A DNA stretch of 64,000 nt from Cycas panzhihuaensis (lineage: Eukaryota; Cycadophyta), in NCBI GenBank assembly GCA_023213395.1, contig CM041465.1:16492001-16556000 (forward strand). The letters are read 5' to 3'. Positions 43,268 through 52,556 of the stretch are shown here, piece after piece. The position numbers and the translations under genes were made by a program. Position 1 is the stretch's first letter; each line of letters opens with the position of its first letter. The notes below the pieces were generated by a model. It searched no databases, was not told the origin of the DNA, and saw only the letters and a list, made by a program, of their open reading frames with translations.

Positions 43268-43297
43268 GGCCAAGATCGCGACACCGCGATCTTGGCC
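43268..43297. other. 13-bp perfect hairpin in the leader intron of Gypsy-C
   Basis: GGCCAAGATCGCG and CGCGATCTTGGCC flank loop ACAC. Confidence 0.7.
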
Positions 43298-43335
43298 GCG
43301 GGATCGCTGCAGGGGAGTGATCGCGGGGCCGCTCG

Positions 43336-43357
43336 AATTTAGCGGTACCGCTAAATT
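43336..43357. other. 22-bp perfect palindrome centred on GGTACC
   Basis: The core AGCGGTACCGCT extends symmetrically to AATTT/AAATT on both sides without mismatch. Confidence 0.8.
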
Positions 43358-45448
43358 TGGAGCTCTGTGACAGTAAAAATCGAAAAATAGAAAAGGGCCC
43401 AAATGACCCCAAAACCGTAAAAGATAACCAGACGGTTTAGGAGCCTAGATGGCTGCTAGGAGACTGACTTTGACTGACTTTTGATGAATGCAGGCAGTTA
43501 TCGCGGTGGATAACCGCGAAAACGTCAGCATGCCCATTCTGAGTTACCTAGAGATGGCGACCTAGGAGGACAAGGTGACCCTGAAGGGATGCGGCCTGTA
43601 CAAGGCCCTGAAGACCCCCCAGTTCGCATCAGATCAGTGGCTCTTGGTTGATATCGTGTCACACTGGGACAGGAGGAGGCACATATTTCACTTGCCTCAG
43701 ATAGGAGATATTACTATCACCCCAGGAGATATCAAGCAGATCCTAGGGGTACCAGCGACAGGGAAACCCGTGAGACTGAGGGCGGTGCCTAGCACCGAGG
43801 TAGCACACAGGGAGGCAGCCCAGTTTCTCACAGGGACAGACAGGTGGGAGCGGAGGGGAGCTCCCCTCCAGATGGTTCTCATGTCACAGATTCCTCGAGC
43901 GAGGAAACTCATACTACTATGCATTCTGTTCTAGATTTCCTAGAAACAGAACTATAGGGAGATCCTAGGAGGATGGGTGGATGCAGCGCGCCAGTGCGAG
44001 GCCGGCGAGAGGATGGACTGGGCCACTCTAGTTGTAGTGAACCTCGTTGCCCAACTAGACACCATCAGGAGATCAAGCAGAGGAGGCTTCTCTTACAGCA
44101 CGTTGCTACAGTGCTAGTTTTTTTATCACTTTGCGGCAGTGGCACCGGCAGGGGGGCCATTCCCCATAGCGAGGTGGGCTCCAATGGTCCACAGGTGGCA
44201 GACGAGACTCTGAGGGACAGAGGACCAGGCCCATGTCTGTCGGTTAGTCGACGCGACATCACTTGACCTCCTCACTCTGACTGACTATATAGCAGAGCCC
44301 TACAGAGCAGTGAGGTAGGAGAGTGATGACAGAGCAGGAGGGGCAGGAGTACCCATCAATGATGACAGTGATGATGACGACAATGATGGGGGCGACGACA
44401 GCGATGATGGGGGAGATAGGGCTGGCCCATCATGACCTGCAAGAGAGGTAGGTCCATCACAGTCATCAGAGGGAGCAGTAGGACCATCCGGGACTGCCGG
44501 AGGAGGGGCAGGCCTATCAGGAGCTGCCGAGACGAGCAGGGCGGCCGAGACCAGGGGACGTAGACTACGGATCATGAGGAGATCCTTAGAGGTGAGGGTC
44601 AAGCCAGTCCCTGCCAGAGACGAGGCAGAGGCAGAGGATGTACCTGAGGATGAGGTACCTGCAGCTGGCGGAGGGCCAGGAGACGAGGATGTTGCACAGC
44701 GGAGGATCCGGACCACCAGCAGGTGAGACCTAACCGTTTCCTTAGTCGTTTGACATCGAGACAGATCTTTGATTTCACTTTATTATGATACGCAGTGAGG
44801 ATGTACACTGACACACGGCATGTTGCCTTAACAGGAGTAGCAGAGGTGCAGAGGCTGGTCGAGGCCATGGTGAGGGAGATGTTCCCTCAGGTCTACGCAA
44901 AGGGGCAACCGCCCATCTAGGCAGAGGATGCGCCCAGATCGGCAGGAGCCTACATGCAGGCATTCGCCCCACTGGTGAGGGTCAGAGACATCTAAGCCGC
45001 AGAGACCCAGGAGCACATGGCATTCTGGGGGCAGCTGCAGCGAGATCTTGACATGACCAGGGGCGAGTGGGACGAGCTGCACGGACGAGTCCAGGCCTTG
45101 GAGACACAGAGCGGGCTAGGAGGAGATGCAGGGAGCAGCACTCACCTAGTAGTCCTAGAGGAGCACCTTAAGGCATCAGAGGAGAAGTTCAGAGCCATAG
45201 AGGAGGGACTCCGAGGCGAGAGGGATCGCATCCAGGTCCGCTACGACCAGCTGGTGGCACAGGTGGTCTCGAGGTCGAGCAGGAGCCAGACCCACATGCA
45301 GACAACAGCTACGACTCCGCCTCGGGATGAGGAGAGTGAGGCAGCCAGCTCGCGGAGGCCCAGGAGGAGCCTCGCAGGGATGTGGTCCCCAGGAGAGGGA
45401 TCACACAGACCCGGGGATGGGACCCCAGGATCAAGACAGCAGCAGTAG

Positions 45449-46139
45449 AGATGAGATGTACATATATATGGTTTTGAAGGGAAAGCGCGGGCCTCCAGGG
45501 GGTCATATGTAGACTCACATGATTATACCCCCCCTGCAAGGATCTTGACTTCCCATACATACGATGTACTATGACATTTTTGATATATATATATATACAC
45601 GGGGTAATTCGAACCCCAATCTGACATGAAATGGTGTGTATCATGTGTGTTAGAGATAGCATGTATGATTTACTTTGTAGATGAATATTTTTTGTATGTT
45701 GTAAGTGTAAATATGTAAATATGTAAATTTTATAAATATATTCTGCTGTAAATATGCATGTGTTTCCTTCCATGTATGGCCATATATCTAACAGGAGCAC
45801 ACATATCCACCATAAGCAGAGGCGATCGAGAGGTGTGAGGTTAGAAATAGAGCGACATGCACGTCCATGGGGGAAGCATAGCGGAATATGCGAAGGAAAC
45901 GACAGGCATGAGGGGGGAGTGATGATACTCCACAGCGTCGTCCTAGTTGGGGGATGCCCAAATAGGAGGACAAAGGTTCCCAAGAGTGCACGGGAACGCG
46001 GGTTCCACGAGAGGAACCAGAAGAAGAAACGAAAATCCATCTTAAATTGCCATCCTACCCGTGGTTGGGAGGAATGGGAACAATTTAAAATGGTAGTTTA
46101 GGCTCGTTTCAGAGCATGACAAAGAAAAGAGCGGAAAGA
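45449..46139. other. Convergent 3' region between the opposite-strand gene and integrase
   Basis: AT-rich, with TA repeats near 45587-45598 and repeated AAATATGTAAAT words near 45710-45740, typical of plant 3' untranslated sequence. Polyadenylation sites for both strands would fall here. No coding signal. Confidence 0.4.
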
Positions 46140-47218
46140 TCACGCGTAAAATTTCTTAAGGAATTTTCCGTTGACTGCTTTCTCAAATTCCAAGCCGTCT
46201 AAGGTGGCGATCCTGTATGTGCCGTTATCGAGGCTTTCGAGAATGACAAAGGGGCCTACCCACTTAGGCCCGAATTTGGCCAAGTGATCGTAAAGATACT
46301 TCAATTTGAGGACATGATCCCCGGGACACAAAGGACGAGCACGAAGACGTTTGTCGTGTGTCCTTTGCAAGCGGGCTTTCGAAGCGAGGTTCGCTTGATA
46401 AGCCGCTAAGTGCTTCTCATCCAGGGCTTCAAGGTCTAGGAGGTGAGCCTGGCAAATAGACTCCTCATCAATGAGGCCTCAAAGAGAAACTCAAAGAGAA
46501 GGGATCTCCACTTCCAATGGGAGTATCGCCTTAGTTTCGTAGACTAACGAGAATGGGGTCATTCCGGTAGCCGTGCAGATGGAAGTACGATAAGCCCATA
46601 GAGCGGAAGGGAGTTGGATGTGCCAGTCCCTTTGAGACTGGGTAACTGTTTTCTTCAAAATGCCAACGAGCATTTTGTTGAAAGATTTAACTTGCCCGTT
46701 TGCTTGGGGGTAATAAGGAGATGACATTTTGTGCGAGATCTTGAATTTCTCGCATAGTTCATCCATTTCCTTATTACAGAAAGAAGTTCCATTATCCGTA
46801 ATTAGGACATCTGGAATTCTGAACCGGCAGATAATATACTGGTAGACGAATGTGGCTATCATCTTACCAGGGGTAGTGGATAGGGGGATTGCCTCTGCCC
46901 ATTTAGTGAAGTATTCAGTAGCGGTTAAGATGTATTTGTGTTGTGCAGAAGATGGCGGTGATATAGCCCCAATGAGGTCTAAACCCCATTGAGAAAAGGG
47001 CCACGGAGACACGATAGGGTGCAACGCCTCAGAAGGTATGTGAGAAACGTTGGCATGCTCCTGACAATACCGACATCTAAGGGCACAAGCGTGGGCATCC
47101 TTGAACAAGGACAGCCAGTAATAACCCATACAGAGGATCCTTTGGGCCATGGATTGGCCCCCAAAGTGACCCCCACAAATGCCATGGTGGCATTCGCGGA
47201 GTATTTGGTCCGTCGCCG
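46140..47218 (-). pseudogene. Gypsy-C integrase
   Basis: Open part 46491-47150 reads CRYCQEHA (the C-x2-C of the zinc domain), WGLDLIGAISPPSS (first Asp), YILTATEYFTKWAEAIPL, LITDNGTSFCNKEMDELC (second Asp), YYPQANGQVKSFNK and WHIQLPSALWAYRTS. The third catalytic residue should be Glu in GQVES but is Lys (GQVKS), a single G-to-A type change. The tail 46140-46370 reads CPGDHVLKLKYLYDHLAKFGPKWVGPF and KAVNGKFLKKFYA. Stops near 46480 separate the parts. It cannot integrate as it stands. Confidence 0.85.
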
Positions 47219-47968
47219 TCAGGCGAGCAAGGTGATCCCGTCGAAAGATCTCTTGTACAACACTTCATCTACGAGGAAGTATTGCCTAGCAGTGGGGCGA
47301 ATACGCGATCTAACTTTGTTACTGGCTTCCCCGCGATATTCTTGTCGAGTCAGATATCGCACAATGTCACGATACCACTCACTGTCGGTGAGTGGGTGAG
47401 GAGAAGCATCTTGGACGGTCATAATAGACTCGTTCGGGAAAGAGTCGTCAACGGGAATGCCGCTCGCATTGGGAATGTCGGCATCGGCTAATTGCTCCGC
47501 TACTATCATTTCCTTCTTCGACTTCCTATTGATGACTTGCAAGTCAAACTCTTGAAGCAGGACAGCCCAACGACCCGCCCTACCTCTCAAATCCGAACGA
47601 GTAAGTAAGTAACGCAAGGGATTGGATTGAACGATCACCTTGGTCATATTACTGAGTAAGTAATGCCTGAACTTCTTGGTCGCATGGACCAAGGAGAGGC
47701 ATTCCTTTTTGACGGGGGGATAGTTCAATTTAGCGGCAACGAGAGTGCGGCTGATGAAGTAAATGGCCCTATCGGTTCCCGAATCATCCTCCTGTGCGAG
47801 CATTGCGCCCAGGGATTCGTCGGTTGCCAAGGTGTACAGGATGAAGGGTCTATCAAAGCGAGGAGGCACCAGCGTAGGGGCGGAAATGAGAGCTTCCTTA
47901 AGCCCTATGAAGGCCTTTTGGGTTTTGTCCGACCAGACAAAAGGGGCTCCTTTCTTCAATAGGTTCAT
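47219..47968 (-). pseudogene. Gypsy-C RNase H (RT-associated)
   Basis: 249-codon open frame. Reads PFVWSDKTQKAFIGLKEAL, PFILYTLATDESLGAMLAQ (first Asp, TDES), YFISRTLVAAKLNYPPVKKECLSLVHATKKFRHYLL (Glu of KKECL) and LTRSDLRGRAGRWAVLLQEFDLQV. The end is the linker to the integrase zinc domain. Where VDH is usual it has VQSNPL, so one Asp has been lost. Confidence 0.85.
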
Positions 47969-48059
47969 AAGGGACTTGGCGTTTATGGCGAAATCTGCCA
48001 GAAATGCCTTAGAAAACCAAGTCTGCCTAGGAACAACTTAATTTGTCGTTGGGTCCTAG

Positions 48060-49140
48060 GCGGCGGCATGTCAAGGATTACTTTGACTTTTTCCAGATCG
48101 ATCTAGATTCCTTGCTGGGACACGAGGAAACCTAAGAGTTTGCCTGAAGTGATGGTAAACACGCATTTCAGCGGGTTTAGGCTAACATGGTACTTGTGGC
48201 ATCTTGTGAAGATGGCGCACAAGTCAGAGGGATGATGGGCTTTGGAATGAGAAAGGCCCATCATATCATCCATGAAGACCTCCAACGTATTGTTGATGAG
48301 GTCATGAAAGATAAAATGCATGGCTCTTTGATAAGTAGCCCCTGTGTTCTTACGACCAAAGGGCATTGCCTTGTAGGCAAAGGTACCCCATGGCGTAGTG
48401 AAGGCTGTCTTATGGCGGTCTTCAGGAGAAATCTGAATCTGGTTATAGCCGGAGAAGCCATCCATCAAGGACATAACCTCGAATCCAGTCGTACGATTGA
48501 TTATTTGATCGATGAAGGGAAGAGGAAAGTTATCCTTAGGACAAGCACTGTTTATGTCGTGAAAATCGACACAAATACGAATGGTCTCGTTCTTCTTAGC
48601 AACGAGAACGATATTCGATACCCACTTAGAGTAATCGATGGAGGAAATGAGTCCTGCCTCCAGAAGCTTCTCAACTTCTATCTTAACTACGGTAAAGCTT
48701 GGGTGAAGGGGACGCTACTCGATGATGCTGGTGAGCGTCAGGAAAGGTCGTAAGGTTATGCGTGACGATGGAGGGGTCAATGCCCTTCATATCTGAGTAG
48801 TCCCACGTGAATACATCACGGAATTCCCAGAATATGAGGGAGTATTCCTTCACTTCGTCAGGAGTACATTCCGCTCCTACCTTGATGACCTTATCCGAGG
48901 CAAGGACTATGTCCTGAGTTGCCCCCATGCACATGGCATTCCCCTCCTCGAAATGGAGGGGGACAAGATCAACCAGAAGGGAGGAAACAGAAGAGGGGAT
49001 TGGGCCGGCTAATGGGGACCCAATCACTAAGACCTTCTGGTGGCCAAGCTTATGGTGACCAGGAGGTAAACTTAGCATGGAACCAGCTAAGTGTTCCAGC
49101 AAAGCCTCATCGTCTTCGAAGTAGTCCACCCCATGGATGA
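48060..49140 (-). pseudogene. Gypsy-C reverse transcriptase
   Basis: The leader 48683-49129 reads MDYFEDDEALLEHLAG, GAECTPDEVKEYSLIFWEFRDVFTWDYSDMKGI. The core reads EAGLISSIDYSKWVSNIVLVAKKNETIRICVDFHDIN (48560-48680), VMSLMDGFSGYNQIQISPEDRHKTAFTTPWGTFAYKAMPFG (first catalytic Asp), then VFMDDMMGLSHS, with both Asp of the FMDD active site, and LLGFLVSQQGI. Frame changes occur near 48680 and 48480. The sequence is of the Tat-like gypsy type. Confidence 0.87.
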
Positions 49141-49559
49141 CCTAACTTTGAACGGACGAGACACGATATAGCGTGGGAGTGATAGGACCGGTATGGCCTA
49201 AAAACTACCCATCATCCCTAAGAGACTCTGAAGGAGAGTCAAGGAGAGGTCCCTCGTAAAAAGTAAGAGGGGAACCCATGACATCATTGCCTATGGGAGG
49301 TGATGAGACAGAAGAGCCAGGAATGAGATGATCAACATACGCAATGTCATGTGACATGTGAAAATGACCCAGCTCTACGACAGAAAGGGCCCTAGGAGGG
49401 GACCTAGGACTGAGAGGATGCCCCACACTAGTGCGGAGGAATGAAACCAGGTGAGGACAATGCTCATCCTCGCTATGGGACCCATCGTCGCCAAACACGG
49501 CAAGATACCCGTAGCTCCCGACACCAATGGGGGTGAAGCGCGTCAAACCAGGAGAAGAA

Positions 49560-50070
49560 GGTATGGTATCTTCCTCCCGGTAAGAGGAATCGAGGATTCC
49601 AATAGATCAAGCTGAGGCATGGTCGGAAGGGCATTTGTTTCCCTTCGTATGGCCATGGCTCGCTTGGGTGGAAGGCCTAGCTAGTTTAGCGAGCGATTAC
49701 TTGCAGGAGACAACTTTCATTCATCCATTATGGATAAATTTAAGTTGCCCCCAATGGGTGGAATACATAGCTCCCATTTGGTCAAGCCATGGTCGACCTA
49801 GAAGCAAGTTGTAATCGACATCAACATCAAGGACGACGATGTCAGTGACGACAGTCTTATCCTCAAGTGTAAGGGGCATCGAGATAGATCCTAGGGGAGT
49901 CTTCTCGCTTCCATCATAACCCTGATAACGCCAAGGAATGGGTTCCAAGGCAGAGACGCCAAGCTCTTGCATAACGTGCAAAGGTATGGCGTTGACGGAA
50001 GAACCGTTGTCCACGACGGTTCTCCGCAATGTGCAATCGGGAGTGTCTATGGTAATGGTGAAAGGGAAGT
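49560..50070 (-). pseudogene. Gypsy-C protease
   Basis: Reads RRTVVDNGSSVNAIPLHVMQELGVSALEPIPWRYQGYDGSEKTPLG and VDYNLLLGRPWLDQMGA. The active site is DNGS, as in Gypsy-D, so DNG is the family form and not a mutation. The Trp before RYQGYDG is intact here but is TAG in Gypsy-D. Confidence 0.82.
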
Positions 50071-50074
50071 TCCA

Positions 50075-52376
50075 TTAGTGTTCCCTTCCACTAGATGCGG
50101 GAAGATCTCTGGGATCGAAGGAGGTAACGGGTTCGCCACTTTGGGTTGTGCCCAAGGCATGAAATGATGCGTCATTCGATCCTAGAGCTTCCAAAAGGAG
50201 CGCTCGTTGCTTAGGGTAACTTCTCAAGACGTCCATGATGGACATCCCGGCAGCCACAGTGAGAAGCTCCTCGACTACGAAGAAGGGCTTACCTCTCCCT
50301 ATGGGTTGGGTAAGGGCTCTCCTAAAGTCGAATCGACCGAGGCGAACGGGAATGCTCTTGGGAAGTGCAGGGATCTCCGGAGGAACAGCTTCTGAAGGGG
50401 GATCGAGTTGCGAGGTAGATGCGGAGGCACCTATTGCCTCCTTCGCGGCTTGAGACTGGGTTAAAGCATAAAGAGGAGTGGTCTCAAGCATTTGGATCAC
50501 CTTCTTTCCCTTGTTACGGGACCGCGAAGGTGATGGAGCACGGCAGTCAGGGGAGTGCGAAGGGGAAAGTGACCTTCGCACACCCTTCCCTCTACCATGC
50601 GAAGGGTGAGAATCAGGAGACCTATCCTGATTCTGATTGTTCCTTTGCTGAACACCACAACCACATTCCCCATGCTTGGGGAATGGGTCTCTATGAACGG
50701 GTTGATCGAGGTTAGGCCTCGATGCCTGCCTAGGGGACGAATTGCGCGGTGGGGCGTCGCGTGGGTGCTGTGCTCGGCAACGTGCATCGTCATGGAAACA
50801 CTCCCCGTGGATGGAACACCACCTCTTCTCAAGGGGAGGATCGATCCTCTTTGCTTGAGAAGGTTGGGTGTTACCCCCTTTGGGGGGCATCGCATGAGAA
50901 GCTTGCTGGACTAGTTTATGGGAGGTCGACGATGAAGGAGGTTGGAGTTTTAGCTCCTTCATTGTGCGCTCAAACGAGCGAATAGCAGAAGTGAGGGGAA
51001 GTCGGATGAGAGGTAGGCCTAGCGGGCTGCGAAGGTTTAGTTTCCTTTGCTGGAGGAGGTGCCTCATGACGTTGCGAGGGCTTAGGAGGTTTCTCGAGTC
51101 CAGCTTAGATCTCAATGGCCTCCAACGCCAAGCACCTCGTAATCGCGGAGTCACATGTGGTTGCCCCCATCTTGAGGACTTCCACATACACTTCGGGGTG
51201 AAGTGCGTTGACGAAGAGATCTCGCTTCAACTCCTCAGGCAACGTGGCCTTGGTAGAGTGAAGAAGATCGTGAAAGCATCGCACAAAGTCACGATTCATC
51301 TCATCGTGACCTTGTTTAAGCGACAGAAGCGCCTTCATTCCGCTTTCGAATGGGTGGGCTACGTCAAAATAGTTGACGAACTCATCCATCAATTGCTGGA
51401 ATGAAGCAACGAGAGTCATGCTAGACAATGGAAACGAAGGATAAGGGATCGGGTTTTGCCCATATGGGCCACCCGTAGGTGGTGCAACCCTATATGGGTG
51501 CAATGGGTCCACCCCATAAACAGGAAGATGGTTTCCCCTAGCTTGCCCCCAAGGTTGAGACGTGTAGCCTGGGGGCACGTAAAGGGAAGGACCACTAGCT
51601 GAGCTTTAAACGTATGTAGGAGTAGGTCCTACATGGTTAGCAGCAGCAGCACTAACGAGACCTCGAGGCCTACTAGGGAACGTATGAGCCACGTTCGAAG
51701 GCGGCGCATGCGTTTGGCTCAGAAATGGCATGCTAACCCCGAGTTGGGGAAAGGACACGCCATGAACGGGTCCTGAAGAAGTAGGACCTTGACTAGAAGT
51801 AGGTGGCGCAACACTTACCCTGGGAGCCAGGGTAGATATGGCGTAGGACGAGTGTGCGCGAGCAGAAGCATCAATCATTGCAGACGACGCGGGGATGGAT
51901 GAGGAAGATACTACGTTGCGCAATACTTCCTCAAACCATCTAGGGTCCGGTTGGCAGCGAGTTGTTCGGAAGTACTTGCTAATCGCCTCGACTACATCGG
52001 CAGGAGGGGTATCCTCGTAGCCATACGAAGTCGACGGGATCTCAAAAGTAGGGGATCCCTCAGGACGCTCCTTATAAGGCTCACCCGTGGGATGGCAAGT
52101 CTCATGAGGAGCTTAATCTTCCGCTGCATGAGCGGAAGGATGAAAGTCATCAGGATGGAATTGGTCATCTGGATAGTAGATGGAATCATCGCCCCCATGG
52201 GCAGATTCTGGAATAGACGCAGGGAACTCTTGAGTTCCCGAAGTCATGGTATGGTAAGCCCAATCGGATGGGTAACCTTCCATTGTCGAATCGGGGTTCA
52301 ACGACGGAAGGGAACAAGGCGATTGGTCTTCTAACAATGGAGGCAAACCTCGCAAGTGACGTGAGAAATGTCGCAT
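50075..52376 (-). pseudogene. Gypsy-C Gag and Gag-protease linker
   Basis: ATG 52376 gives MRHFSRHLRGLPPLLED, matching Gypsy-D. The frame is broken by a TAA near 52112 and by others at about 51925, 51605 and 51105. Core: QLMDEFVNYFDVAHPFESGMKALLSLKQGHDEMNRDFVRCFHDLLHSTKATLPEELKRDLFVNAL. The zinc finger near 50790-50850 is intact: KRWCSIHGECFHDDARCRAQHP, a Cys/His set different from the plain CCHC knuckle. A Ser/Arg/Pro-rich basic linker follows, then KVIQMLETTPLYALTQSQAAKEA. Confidence 0.85.
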
Positions 52377-52537
52377 GCAATGCCTTTGGGAGCGTTGTTA
52401 GAAGAAACGGAAAAGACAAGAAGGAAAGCAAAGTAAGCACGTTGGGGATTGCCCAACTGCAAACACAGAGTACAGAACTACCTAGAGGCAAGAACACCGA
52501 CAAGAAGGAGAAGCGAATTTAGCTCCCTTACTGGCAG

Positions 52538-52555
52538 TCCCCAGTATGGTCGCCA
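52538..52555 (-). other. Primer binding site of Gypsy-C
   Basis: TGGCGACCATACTGGGGA begins one base after the LTR end on the minus strand. It resembles the TGGCGAC...CTGGGGA sites of Tat/Ogre elements. Confidence 0.65.
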
Positions 52556-52556
52556 A

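Larger units (their letters stand above)
42860..45448 (+). pseudogene. Opposite-strand, intron-bearing gene with plant-mobile-domain-like region
   Basis: Not a known retrotransposon enzyme. A leader (about 42860-43015) ends in CCCA/GTGAGT. ATG 43530 opens a frame that runs to 44722 through several TAG/TGA codons lying where CAG or CGA is expected. Residues near 43660-43770 read HWDRRRHIFHLPQIGDITIT and ILGVPATGKPV, which resemble the start of the plant mobile domain (PF10536; FHLPxGExTITLxDVxxLLGLPxxG). The next part reads LGGWVDAARQCEAGERMDWATLVVVNLVAQLD. An acidic run NDDSDDDDNDGGDDSDDGGD follows. A likely intron, 44723-44834 (GTGAGA...TTAACAG), precedes a C-terminal part (44835-45448) with VQRLVEAMVREMFPQVYAKG and a Glu/Arg-rich coiled coil. 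The joined phase is off by one base in this copy. The gene lies between integrase and the RNase H, on the other strand from both. Confidence 0.6.

Noticed and set aside
44300-44716. 138-codon Ser/Pro-rich minus-strand ORF
   Set aside because: Reverse of the acidic and Gly/Ala-rich linker of the opposite-strand gene; low complexity keeps both strands open.
45587-45598. TA repeat and nearby AT-rich words
   Set aside because: Ordinary microsatellite in a 3' untranslated-like region.
45309-46040. 243-codon minus-strand ORF after the Gypsy-C integrase
   Set aside because: It covers 3' untranslated sequence and the reverse of the coiled-coil part of the opposite-strand gene, with no domain and no match in Gypsy-D.
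48187-48753. 188-codon plus-strand ORF over the Gypsy-C RT
   Set aside because: Antisense shadow of the RT coding strand, whose motifs are clear on the minus strand.
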